Shown here: piece by piece, positions 25,501-36,621 of the stretch | How positions within the stretch are numbered: the stretch's first letter is position 1 | How the letters are laid out: the number at the start of each line of letters is the position of its first letter | Origin: Poa pratensis | Taxonomy: Eukaryota > Streptophyta > Magnoliopsida > Poales > Poaceae | DNA length: 64,000 bases | Direction: 5' to 3' | NCBI GenBank assembly: GCA_947311845.1 | Contig: CAMZMU010000034.1 | Location: forward strand, 83,444,079 to 83,508,078 | The notes under the pieces: model-generated | Database searches by the model: none | Seen by the model: only the letters and a program-made list of their open reading frames with translations | What the model was told of the DNA's origin: nothing | Program-made: the position numbers and the translations under genes

Positions 25501-28500
25501 TATGTTGTGTCATAGCCTTTACATATGAATTATAGTGAATTTTTGGACGTGTTGACTGATGCACGCATTCATGTTTTCGCTCATTGTTACTTACTTCGCT
25601 TAAGCAGTTCTTTGTTGCTTTGACAGAACATAGTCCAAATCCTTATCAGATAAGAATTCGTTACTGGAAAATGNNNNNNNNNNNNNATTTGATCGAAAAG
25701 GTTGTTTCGCCGCGTTACTTCTACGCTTTATATTTTGATTAAGTGTGGTAAATACATAAGATTTCATACTTTGTTGAACTTTGTTACCATTTATCTCAGT
25801 TTGGGTGGTTAGATCATTACCTTGCTTTTAGTTGTCTGCACTTGGATAGAATGACCCCTTTACACGTTATGAAGGCAAGTATTGACTATTGAGACGGTGT
25901 TATGTTTGCCATTTGTGACACCAATGCTTGGATCTTTTGGTGCTCTTACGCCTTGAGCATCAGACCATCAGTGCATGGTTGAGAACTAAGCATTGCTCGG
26001 TTGGATAGAAGTGCTAGTGCGCATGCTGCCAACCCTTGTTCGAATCCTAGCTTCCGGAGGGCGCCTCAGGTTGCCTCTTTCTAGACAAAGAAAGCAAAGC
26101 CTAGTCCCTTGTTGGTCTCACTTTTTTAGTTAAAGTGTTGATCGTTGCTGATTGCAAGCGTTGACCTGACATCATACATTCTTGTCACCATCTAATTATG
26201 TTGAAATCACTAATGGTGCCATCACTTCCATGGTTTTAGGTTTGTGGTGAAGGGGATAATCATCTATCAATCATGTAACACCTGTTGTGCACAACATGTG
26301 TTCCATACTCCCAATATTTTGGTGTGTTTATTTTTGGTCTGGCCAATCTCTTGCTTATGTTACCTTTAAGATACACAACTATCATAACTTAGGTCTTGCT
26401 CATGGAATAATAGTATCATTGTTTGTGTGGTCAATGCCCCGTATGGATGCCAATGCTAAGCTGACTTATGTGTGTGTTACTGGCACACCGCTGTTTTCTA
26501 AAAGATGGTTAAATATACTTATTCCGCAAGCTGTTAATATCTGCAACATTATAACTGACCGGTGCATGTTGTAAGTACAAAGTTTATTAATGTGTAACAT
26601 ATAAACAGTATGTGCGTTTTGGTCTGGAGTTGTGCGCTATGGTAGATGTTGATTTGTTGCACCATCTGGCTTCAATATTTGGCATGGATTAAAATACCGT
26701 TTTGCTATCTTTCTGCCCATTATTTGCTCCAGATAACATGTTGCGTTGCCGCTCATCTGAGACTAATTCTATTATATATTCTCCAACCAGAAACCTATTG
26801 GAATGATCGCACTGCTGGTGAGGCTTGGTAATTACTTGCTTATTTTTCCTAGAAAATGGCAGTTCTATACTCATACAAGCAAATTCCTATTTTGAGTTGC
26901 AACCTTTGTCAATTTTGCAGCATGTTTCCAAAATCTACTCATGTATCCTTTGCAACGAAGATGTTCAAAAACTTATCTTCCCATCCTAGGCTTGAGAAGA
27001 CCAAGTTCTCGGAAACAGATTTTACCATCTCTCACTATGCTGGGAAGGTAAACTAGCAGCTAGGTTATTTAACTATTTTTCATGTATTGACTTTGATAAG
27101 ATCCACCTTTTGTAGGTGACGTATCAAACAGATTCTTTTCTGGAGAAGAACCGGGATTATATTGTTGCAGAGCACTGCAATCTTTTATCATCTTCAAAAT
27201 GTTCACTTGTTTCTGGACTTTTTACTTCTTTGCCGGAAGAGTCATTAAGATCGTCATACAAATTCTCATCAGTTGCTTCCCGTTTTAAGGTAATACGAAT
27301 GTTCAGTTGATTTTCTTTTTACTTCTGGTCTTTGAAATATGCTTATCTACATTTTTCTCATCTCGTTGCCATGCCTTGTCAGTATATGTGCGCCAGAAAG
27401 CTACGAGACTACAATATTTTGGCTCATCTGACCTGTATTTTATATCTATTGTTTTATAGCAACAACTTCAAGCCCTCATGGAAACACTGAGCTCAACAGA
27501 ACCTCACTATGTACGCTGTGTGAAGCCTAACTCTGTTAATCGACCTCAGCTTTTTGAAAATCAAAGTGTCTTGCACCAACTAGTTGTGGAGTAAGAACTT
27601 CCACCTCAAGCATAAAATAGTGTATTTCTTTCTCATCGTTTTTGTCATCAGCAGTTCAACACATCTTCCCATATAAGAATGTCATTGCTATTAGTAACTT
27701 GATCTAATGCTGATTGCTTCTGCTTTAAATCATATTTTTTCTGCAATAATGAATCAAGCTCGTGCCAAATAATTTGATAGTGCTATGCCAACTTTTGCCA
27801 ATCCATTGGTTGGTCTGGCGAAGCTTACTGGTCTTATATCATACCTGCATGTGACTTGAGGAGGCCTACAGTCTCGAAGAAGTTAGTGTTGCATAAGTGA
27901 ACTCAAACCACATTCATAAGATTACTTAAAAATCGACTATTATTTACCTTCAATGCTTATGCTTTATAATGCCTTTCAAGCTATAGATCACGAAAACTTA
28001 CTTAGATGATGACCTTCTGCTTCCATATGTTGATACATGCATGATTTACTGGTGATATTTTCTTTAAGATTGTAATTTGGTTGTGGCGCAGGGTGTATTA
28101 GAGGCTGTTCGCATTAGTCTTGCTGGCTATCCTACCAGAAGGACATATGCTGAATTTGTGGATCGGTTTGGCGTCCTGGTTCCTGAGTTGATGCTGGGAA
28201 GGTACCTAATCTAAGCACTATGTTACTGGTTTTGTTCAAGTTGTTTGCTTTGCAATGTGCAATGTTGGCTGCACCATTTAATAAACAATAGAACTTCTCA
28301 TTTTGTGCTAATCGGGTTGGTGATCTTGATCAGAACTACAAAACACTCAATTCATTGTGGGCATATTTTGTAAACGATGTTTGTTCAACTGTTTAGTTTG
28401 AACAGACTCTAGGCGCCTGTGTTGAATTTGATATAATTTTGATTTGATAAACAGCACTGTTGGCCATCTGTGGCTCCGTAGATGGCCGTGTTCTGTATGA

Positions 28501-31500
28501 GCAGCCTTTTCTTTTTAATTTAAATCTATAATTTGTTTAGTATACTGATTTGTACTGATAACTGGCTTGTGCGGCATTTGATGGTCCACCTTGATAAAAT
28601 ATGCCCATGTATAAAGTCCTTTTTGTTTATGGAATAGTTCAGTACTGCCTTTATATAATATATGAATCAGCATGTAGCCATAGGTCTGGATTAACTTGAC
28701 ACTCCATGCCCTTTCAAATAGTTGCCAATGCGATAGTGCCCACGGATTATAGTAGGAGTAGTTTATTTGAAGCCGTGTGAAAATAGCTGTGAGTTTATCT
28801 GGGATATTTGCGAAAACAGGAGTTGATCATTGTATATCTTTCCTACTTCAAAAGATTTGAGTTGGTGGTCGCCGTTCACTTCTTTTCCAACCACGATCAT
28901 AGAAGCGAGCGACCCTCTCTGGAGTCCTCCTACTTCCTGCACCACCCTAGCCCAATCATCTTGTCCTGCCACCTTGCATCGTCCAATTCCACTCCTTGCA
29001 TCTCCTGTCTCTACCAGCCTGGTTTTCAAAATTCAAATCCAACAATGGCTACCTCCATTCGTGCAAAAATTCATTGAATTTTGAGCGGGAACCTTGATAT
29101 CCTAGCCTACCAAGGTTCGTCCTGTTTATAGACCTTGGCACATTTCTCCTTGCACGTAACAGTAGCTACATGCTTACCAGAGTGAATTAGTTCAACATAT
29201 AACTTGGGTAAAAAAACGTCCCACCTTGTTTTTTTGTTCCGTAGCGTTGCACGGGTGTCTTACTAGTTATTAATAATTATGCAGTTACGATGAAAAGGCA
29301 TTAACAGAAGCAGTCCTTGAAAAAATGAAGCTCGACAATTTTCAAGTAAGCTTCTTGGCATTATTGGCATTTCCTTTTTTCATGAAATAACCGATGCACA
29401 CATTCCTTTGACTAGTCTTCATTTTTGCTTTTCTGATTGATCATGTAATGTTTGAAAAAGTGGACTTGCAATTTTCCAACATATACACTATCATTCTGTT
29501 CCACTTTGAAGTATCATTTGATAGTTTTACACTTTCTTTTACCTGATAGCTTGGTAGAACTAAGGTGTTCCTTAGAGCCGGTCAAATCGCGATGCTAGAT
29601 GTGCATCGTGCTGAGGTTTTGGACAATGCTGCACGGCTCATTCAAGGTCGTTCAGAACATTTGTGGCCCGCAAAGAGTTCGTGAAAACAAAGGAGGCTTC
29701 TATTTCAATACAAGCATATTGTAGAGGTAAAGATGTGTCTTTAGTAATAGTTTGCTGCTACATGCTAGTTATGCTCCGTACTCTTGTGCCCGGTATGTTC
29801 TTGGGCTGCTAATTAAAAGAATCTATCCGGTAGTTGTGTTAGCATTCTTTATGAACCGTATTATCTTTTGGAATTGCTGGCTCATCCTGATTGCTAATTT
29901 TGAATGACCCCGCAGGTTGTTTTGCAAGGAAGATGTATACGATCAGAAGAGAAACAGCGGCTGCCATAATTCTTCAGAAGTATGTAAGAAGGATGTTATT
30001 ACAGCGAAATTACCAGGAAGCATGTTCAGCAGCTCTGCTTATTCAGTCCTGTATTCGAGGGTTTATTGCCCGCCGCTATTTCTCAGCCATCAGAGATCAG
30101 AGGGCTGCTTTAGTGATACAGGTTCACCTCCCCTCCTTTTCCCCCATCCCCACCCATGCATCAAGAAATCACATAAACTTAAGTCAAGCCTACCATTTCA
30201 GAGATTGATAAGTTAGGTTGAAACTTGATTATCTGGGATTATTTTTCTCCATGGCAAGCAATTAGTTGAAATATTAACTTGTAAGATCCCGTGCACAGCA
30301 TAAACATCCTACCTTTTTTTTACCGTGTAGCTCTAGAAAGTTACAGTATTACGAAGGTATGAGAGGTTTTATTGTATGGTTTCACTACTTGCTTAAGACT
30401 TTGTATTGTTGAATTTATGTAACATCAGTTGTTGTTGCCACATTGTAGTCCTTCTGGAGAAAACGGAAGGTTGCCATGCTTTTCCAGCATTACAAGCAAG
30501 CTACTATAGCAATTCAGTGTGCTTGGAGACAAAAACTTGCAAGAAAGGAGCTAAGGAAACTCAGAATGGTAATTTCTGTTGCAATTCTGTAATTTATTTA
30601 TGCATAATAAAATCGATTTGCATTTTTTAGCAGTGCTGAAACCGACCATGATTTGTTCGTGCGCAATTTAGGTATTTCAAAAGATTTTCTTTTCTTAAAA
30701 CACCGCTTCACTTCAAAAAACATGGCTGCAATTTCCTTTCTTGTTATCAACTCATGTTGGGGAGCCACCTATGAGCTCCATGACAAGCACCATCTGTGCG
30801 GTTTAGTCTAAGATCTTGGTGGTCAGAAGAAGGGTTGTCTAAACAATTCTTTCTTCCTCCACATGCCCAAGGCAGTACATGTTGAATTTTCATGTCTAAA
30901 CCGGTCATCGGAAGACAGGGGTATGGCTCTGAGGAGTGGCTACGTCACCGAGGTTGGGAGGGAGAGAAAGGAGGGAGAGGCTAGCACCTGTTGTGATCAA
31001 CTCATTGCTTAGTGATGAATATCTGCCTGGTGTCCTTTGCATTTAGAGCCGGTCCTAACAACTATATATCTACTTAAAAGTAAAGCATCCTAATATAGTC
31101 CTGTCTCTGATTTCTTCTGCCAACATTACTGTTCATGCTTCCTGAGCTTGACAGCTTGTGTGTCGCCTTTGTTTGATTGGAGTGCATCGGGAGTATTCTT
31201 ATGCTATGATTGCTTATTTAGACTGCAAATGAAGCTGGTGCACTCCGGGAGGCGAAGAATAAGCTTGAGAAAAAGTTGGATGATCTTACTTTAAGACTTA
31301 CTCTTGAAAGAAGAATGCGGGTATGTTTTTTCTATCTTTATTGCTTTTGGGTTATATTGTGATTCATTAATATGTGCTTCGATACAGTTGTGCTTATTCC
31401 TGCCATTTGCTCCTCGATGTGTGGATTTTCAAATGTAGGCTGCTGGTGAGGAAACAAAGTTGGTGGAAATATCAAAGCGGGATAAGATAATAGAAACTTT

Positions 31501-34500
31501 AAGCGCAGAATGTGCTACAGCTAAATCATCTGCCCGAAGTGAACATGACAAGAATCAGCTTCTCCAAAGGCAATTGGATGATTCTTTGAGAGAGATATCA
31601 ATGTTGCGCAGTAACAAGATTCTGAAGCAGAAGAAGAAAAACAGAACTCTAATCTAAAGGTTTAAAGGCTTCTCTTCTCCTCTTACTATTTTATCATAAA
31701 TATGGTTGGCTTTCCCTGTTCTTATCTTTCCTTCATAGCCCACTCATAGTTTTATGATGTCACATTTGTTTTACGTGGTGCACTTCTTGCATTGTTGTGA
31801 TAAATTTCAAGTCTTCATATACTTCAGTCTTGTAGGTTTTTTAGTTTTCTTCTAGGTGTTCTTTTTCTCTCCTTCTTTCACTGTTATGATGAATGGCAGA
31901 TCTCTACAGGATATTAACTCATTGTTTTTCATACCATGGTTTCTTATAAAGCTTTTTCATGGAACTACTATGTTTTTTTGGTTTGCTATTGTAATTTCTC
32001 GTTGGATCTTATATGTTGTGTCATAGCCTCTTTTACATATGAATTATAGTGAATTTTTGGGACGTGTTGACTGATGCACGCATTCATGTTTTCGCTCATT
32101 GTTACTTACTTTCGCTTAAGCAGTTCTTTGTTGCTTTGACAGAACATAGTCAAATCCTTATCGGATAAGAATTCGTTACTGGAAAATGAACTTAGCACAG
32201 CTCGTAAAAGTAGTGATGATACGATGGAGAAACTGAAAGATGTGGAGGGAAAATGCACCCACCTCCAGCAAAATTTGGACAAGTACGTTTCCCTTCCAAA
32301 TACAAATAACCGCAGGATGCTGAAATGATCCATGGGTGGTTTTTGACTGCTCTTCTTTTTCTAAGCGTTAGTATCTAACAGTTTGCATTCCTGCATTCAG
32401 ATTGCAGGAGAAACTGACGAACTTGGAAAATGAAAACCATGTTCTAAGGAATAAGGCATTTAACATTTCTCCAAAAACGGTGTCTGAGGTTCTTCCCTTC
32501 TACCCACTCAAACTTTCAGCACAATTACTGGAACCAGTATTGTACGCTGAAGTTTGAGTACTAACCTAGCGTCAATGTATATTTGTAAGCTCTTTTTGTT
32601 CCAGTACTTGTAGCTGTAAGTTTGAGCACTATTATTTTGAGCACTATTATTTTTTGTTTAGTTAACTGACTTGTTTACCTGAATACAGAAGTTTTCTCTT
32701 TCGATTGGTCTTCCAAACAGTGAGCAGAAGCGTATATTTGTAAGCTCTTTTTGTTCAAGTTGTATATTGGAGTTCCTTATATTCTTATCTATCTGCCTAA
32801 AACTGTCAAAACTAAAACTGTAGGAAACCCCCCACCAACCAAATATCTGGTTCCCATTCAACAGAGTACTGGGTCGAGGAGAACAAGGTTGCCTGTCGAA
32901 AGGCATGAGGTGAATTCATTGTTCTTAACCTGACATTATTTTTTCATATGGAGTTCAGTAGATGCCTTCAGAGAGAAGATTTTTAAATAGATTGTTTGAC
33001 ATTCTTTGGTATTCTGTCAAGTATTTATTCCTGAAGTATCTTAATGATGGTATTGCACTATTATTTCATGCAGGGAAACCATGAAATCTTATTAAGATGC
33101 ATAAAAGAAAATTTAGGGTTCAAGGATGGCAAACCAGTTGCTGCATGTATCATCTATAGATGCCTTCTACAGTGGCGTGCTTTTGAATCAGAGAGGACCG
33201 CTATTTTTGATCATGTAATTGAAGCCATAAATGATGTTCTCAAGGTAAAATCATTTAGAGCCCATTTGTTTTGCTGTTCACCCCCAGACATTTCATTTGT
33301 GGAAGTCAATAAGTTTGGTTTTTCATTTTTGTCCTATTCCAGGCAAAGGAAGCAGATGATAGACTACCTTATTGGCTGTCCAATACTTCTGCACTGCTAT
33401 GCCTTCTGCAGAAGAATCTACGGTCAAATGGATTTTTGGGTACACCATCTCGCCGCTCTGCTGGATCTTTAGGGCTAGGCGGGAAGATAGGCCAAGTAAG
33501 TAACTGAACTTGCCAGTTATTTCCCTGTCAGTAATGAATGCTATTTAGCATATTTCTGAAGAATCCTTCTAGAACTGGATGTTATTCGGTATATTTTGTT
33601 TTATCATGTCCATTGCATCTACAGAGAGTCGTGTGCTTGTGTTCCCTTTCTACAAAGGGGAAGTTCACATATAGCTATTGACAAAGAAGAAAAGTAAACA
33701 GCATACACTTTCTGAAATAACATTTTTTGCTATACTGTATGAGCACAGTTCTGCAAAAATGTGGATATATACATATAATATGCAAAATTATGGCTATACT
33801 GTCTTAAAATTACACGTGGAAACATAGATAGCAAGTGCTCTGTAACAACAATGCAATAAACATTGTAAATGATGATAGTACTAAACTAGTCATTCTTTGT
33901 AGTTTTTGCGCAAATCTCTGTAAAATGGGACAACGATGATCTAACTTTCTGCCTGACACTGACATCACCTTCATAGCTTGGCGGGCGTGGTGATACTCTG
34001 GCACAAGTAGATGCTAGGTATCCGGCTATACTCTTCAAACAGCAGCTGACGGCATGTGTTGAAAAGATCTTCGGGCAGCTCAGGGATAATCTAAAAAAGG
34101 AAATATCACCTCTTCTTAGTGTCTGCATCCAGGTATACCTTCATCTTCTTTCAAACTTTGTTACGGTCAAATGCATTGCACAACTGGATCATTTTTGTAA
34201 CCTCTGGAAATTTGCATGCCAGGCTCCAAAATCAACCCGTGCACAACCTGGAAAAGCTTCCAAATCACCAGGGGTTGGTGTTCAACAGCCATCAAACTCC
34301 CATTGGGACAACATTGTCAATTTTCTTAACTTGCTTATGGACACTTTACGTGAAAATTATGTGAGTTTTCCATCTAGCTTACCTTATTTTTGCACAGCTA
34401 CATTGCCAGCTTCATTATGGGAAAGTTGTTAGTTTTGTCCAAGCGATTCTAAATAACCTTACCTGTGTCTGTTGCAGGTGCCGTCCTTCTTTATACGTAA

Positions 34501-35807
34501 ACTTATCACTCAGTTATTCTCTTTCATCAATATACAACTTTTCAACAGGTACTTTCTTGTTTTAACAAATAGCCTGTTTGTTACTGAAGAAATTGGATTC
34601 TCTGGGTTAAAACTTGTAGGTGATAGGACACTGGCACTTCAGAAAATGCTTTTTTAGTATGGTACAGATAAACATAGAAACAGAAGCAGAATAATGAGGT
34701 AGTAGTTCACTATCACAGTAATACTAACATGTTTTTTTTTGTTTCATTAGTCTTCTTCTTCGGCGTGAATGTTGTACATTCTCCAATGGAGAGTATGTTA
34801 AAGCTGGTCTGTCATTGCTGGAGAAATGGATTACTGATGTTACGGAGGAGGTAAGTGTCAGTTCTGTATTCTTCTTGTCAGGTTGGTATACAATGCAGGA
34901 ATGTACAATAAGAAACCCTGATGTAATGTGGTTCAGCTCGTTTCATGCACAATGTATTATCTCATGGTTCCAGTGATAACTCGTTAAAAAACACTTGGGT
35001 GTTCTTCACCAATTTATTATCCCTTTCACTTCTAGTTTTCAGGAACATCCTGGCATGAGCTGAATTATATCAGACAAGCTGTTGGATTTTTGGTAATTGC
35101 TTGTGCAAGCCGTATTTTCTCCTTTTCGTTTCTATTGCATCCTCTATGACTTGGGGTAATTTCTCACTAATTATAATGTAGGTTATACACCAAAAAAGGA
35201 AGAAGACGCTTGAGGAGATAAGCCAAGATCTCTGCCCGGTAAAGCTACGCGTATAACTTCCATTTTGCAGTAAGTCATCATTTCATTGCAGAATATATAA
35301 CTAGCCCCCTTTCTGCATGCAGTCCTTGAGTATCAGGCAAATCTACAGGATATGCTCAATGTACTGGGACGATAAATACAACACCCAGGGAATATCAAAT
35401 GAGGTTTGCACTTTTAGCTTGGGGCTTTCATCTTGTGGATTTCTTTTCGTGTTCCTTGTTTCTAAGAATGTTATTATTTTACAGGTTGTTAATGCAATGC
35501 GGGATATGGTCACCAAAGATACTCAGAACCTCGCGTCGAATTCCTTTTTGCTGGATGACGATTTAAGGTAGCCGTAGATATGGTGCTTTCGAAGTATTTC
35601 AATGTTATGCATTACGTTTGCTACGTTCACAGCATACTTTAACTGATGCCTACTTTGCACTTGTATGCGATGCTTGGTTGGTGCAGTATACCGTTTTCTA
35701 CTGAGGATTTATCGATGGCCATCCCAGCAACAGACTACACAGACGTGGAGCCTCCGCAATATCTTGATCAGTACCCATCAGCGCAGTTCCTGTTCGGGGC
35801 GTCATGA
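13581..35807 (+). CDS. Class XI myosin heavy chain (XI-J-like), about 38 exons
   Basis: Encodes an actin-based motor of about 1,500 residues, usual for plant myosin XI. Order: N-terminal SH3-like domain (1-55), motor with P-loop [10 protein letters not shown] (about 154), switch I NDNSSRFGKF (about 207) and switch II DIYGFE (about 431), six IQ motifs binding calmodulin-type light chains (about 735-880), a short coiled coil, and the DIL cargo domain ending in GAS-stop at 35807. Exons: 13581-13700, 14668-14817, 15293-15438, 15526-15682, 15823-15881, 16085-16241, 17057-17206, 17343-17479, 18174-18320, 18401-18502, 18923-18980, 19103-19204, then 20293-25150 (one copy of a duplicated block), 32143-32282, 32401-32488, 32689-32739, 32824-32909, 33074-33244, 33343-33495, 33977-34132, 34223-34360, 34478-34548, 34751-34850, 35036-35092, 35182-35238, 35323-35403, 35485-35567, 35697-35807. 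From memory the motor resembles Arabidopsis XI-J; the subclass is inferred. Confidence 0.9.
19470..19630 (+). mobile_element. tRNA-derived SINE-like sequence in myosin intron 12
   Basis: A tRNA-like stretch has an A-box-like segment (CTCGGTTGGATAGCAG) and, about 35 bp later, a B box (GTTCGAATCC at 19539-19548). An A-rich and then T-rich tail near 19600-19625 follows. This is the layout of a plant tRNA SINE head. It does not fold as an evident functional tRNA. The same sequence is repeated at about 25965-26128 in copy 2. Confidence 0.45.
22200..22765 (+). mobile_element. Possible non-autonomous Helitron in myosin intron 17
   Basis: The 3' end has GTAGCGTTGCACGGGTG, a short imperfect hairpin, followed about 10 bp later by CTAG and then T. 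This is the Helitron 3' pattern (hairpin, CTRR, target T) often seen in grasses. The 5' TC end could not be fixed, so the left boundary is a guess. It is repeated in copy 2 (end near 29268). An alternative is another intronic repeat with a chance hairpin. Confidence 0.35.
25674..25686. other. Assembly gap (13 N)
   Basis: A run of thirteen N lies between the end of copy 1 and the start of copy 2 of the duplicated block. The small odd size suggests a gap-filling or scaffold-join artefact rather than a measured gap. Confidence 0.99.
25687..32188 (+). repeat. Duplicated myosin block, copy 2
   Basis: It begins at the same base of exon 12 at which copy 1 starts (ATTTGATCGA, offset 6,496) and ends at the same ATG in exon 24 at which copy 1 meets the gap. 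Differences are mostly single-base indels in short homopolymers plus a few substitutions. Copy 2 is broken in exon 13 (an A lost near 26817), exon 16 (a C lost near 27583), exon 19 (a T lost near 29650) and exon 23 (a G lost near 31627). It is intact where copy 1 is not. Only this copy continues into the 3' exons. Confidence 0.93.
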
Positions 35808-36169
35808 TCGACAACCTGTCTGATGGAGAGATGTGGTTTGGGTTAGCATGAAGATTCGTTGATCCCCAGATATTTATGGGGTTAAACAACCCTTCGGTAG
35901 TGTTGTATTGTTGTTAGGTTTGTAGAGCAGAATTAATTTAAGGTCGCAGGGCAGGAGAACAAGTGATAGGATGTATGCAGTTCTGAAGCAACAATTGTTG
36001 CGTGATGCTGAACGGTCGTGAACTGTCCACTTGTCTTGTGTCCACTATGTTGTACAAAGAATACTGTACAAAAGTGTGAAGCAGTTGCCCAAATTTGATC
36101 TCATCTCTGGCAAAATTCCAATTTGGTGCAGATCATGATTCACACATGTAATCAGATGGGTGTTTTCTG
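35808..36169 (+). other. Myosin 3' UTR and downstream
   Basis: Non-coding sequence follows the myosin stop. No clear canonical AATAAA signal was picked out. The convergent kinase A 3' end lies about 800 bp further on. Confidence 0.5.
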
Positions 36170-36445
36170 TGAGTGATCATCTGAGTCAGTTTCTTCACGG
36201 CAAGCTGTGTAAGACAATAAGTTGCTGCTGCATTTGTTTCATTAAAGGAAACATTGCAGGTAACAAATCAAGGGATCAAGAATATCATCACCACGGGCAA
36301 GATACAAACAACAGTTTTTTTCTTCTATGAGTGGTATTTTGAGTCAGTTTCTTCACGGCTCCGCAAGACAATAAGTTGATGTTGCTCTTTTGTTAAAAAG
36401 ACACATCGCAGGTAAGCAAGATACAAAACAACAGCTCTTTTGTCC
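36170..36445. repeat. Imperfect local duplication between myosin and kinase A
   Basis: Two diverged units (about 36170-36326 and 36327-36445) share GAGTCAGTTTCTTCACGGC, CAAGACAATAAGTTG, a CGCAGGTAA/TGCAGGTAA piece and AAGATACAAA-CAACAG. It lies in the convergent 3' region. Confidence 0.6.
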
Positions 36446-36621
36446 GTGTAAAACTAGCAACACCTATTGCTCCTGGGATGTAGAATTACATCATCGCCAA
36501 GAAAAGAATAGACGACACACTACACATTTACACTTCCTGCTTGCCACTATGTACAGTTCAAACAACCTTTGGACAAAAATAAGCACACGGTCACCAAAAT
36601 GAACGCGGGCATTGCTGCTTT

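Larger units (their letters stand above)
19191..25673 (+). repeat. Duplicated myosin block, copy 1 (exons 12-end to 24-start)
   Basis: This block is nearly identical to 25687-32188 in exons and introns. Its exons are 20293-20330, 20425-20551, 20619-20793, 20964-21094, 21594-21703, 22784-22844, 23049-23226, 23416-23621, 23947-24066, 24714-24812 and 24931-25150. Copy 1 is frame-broken in exon 15 (an extra base in the T/C run near 20732), in exon 16 (a lost T near 21057) and in exon 23 (two bases lost near 25012). It is correct where copy 2 is broken. It runs straight into the N gap. Confidence 0.93.

Noticed and set aside
13581..35807. Genuine tandem duplication of myosin motor exons
   Set aside because: Copies meet at an N gap, are near identical in introns and carry complementary homopolymer indels, all pointing to an assembly artefact.
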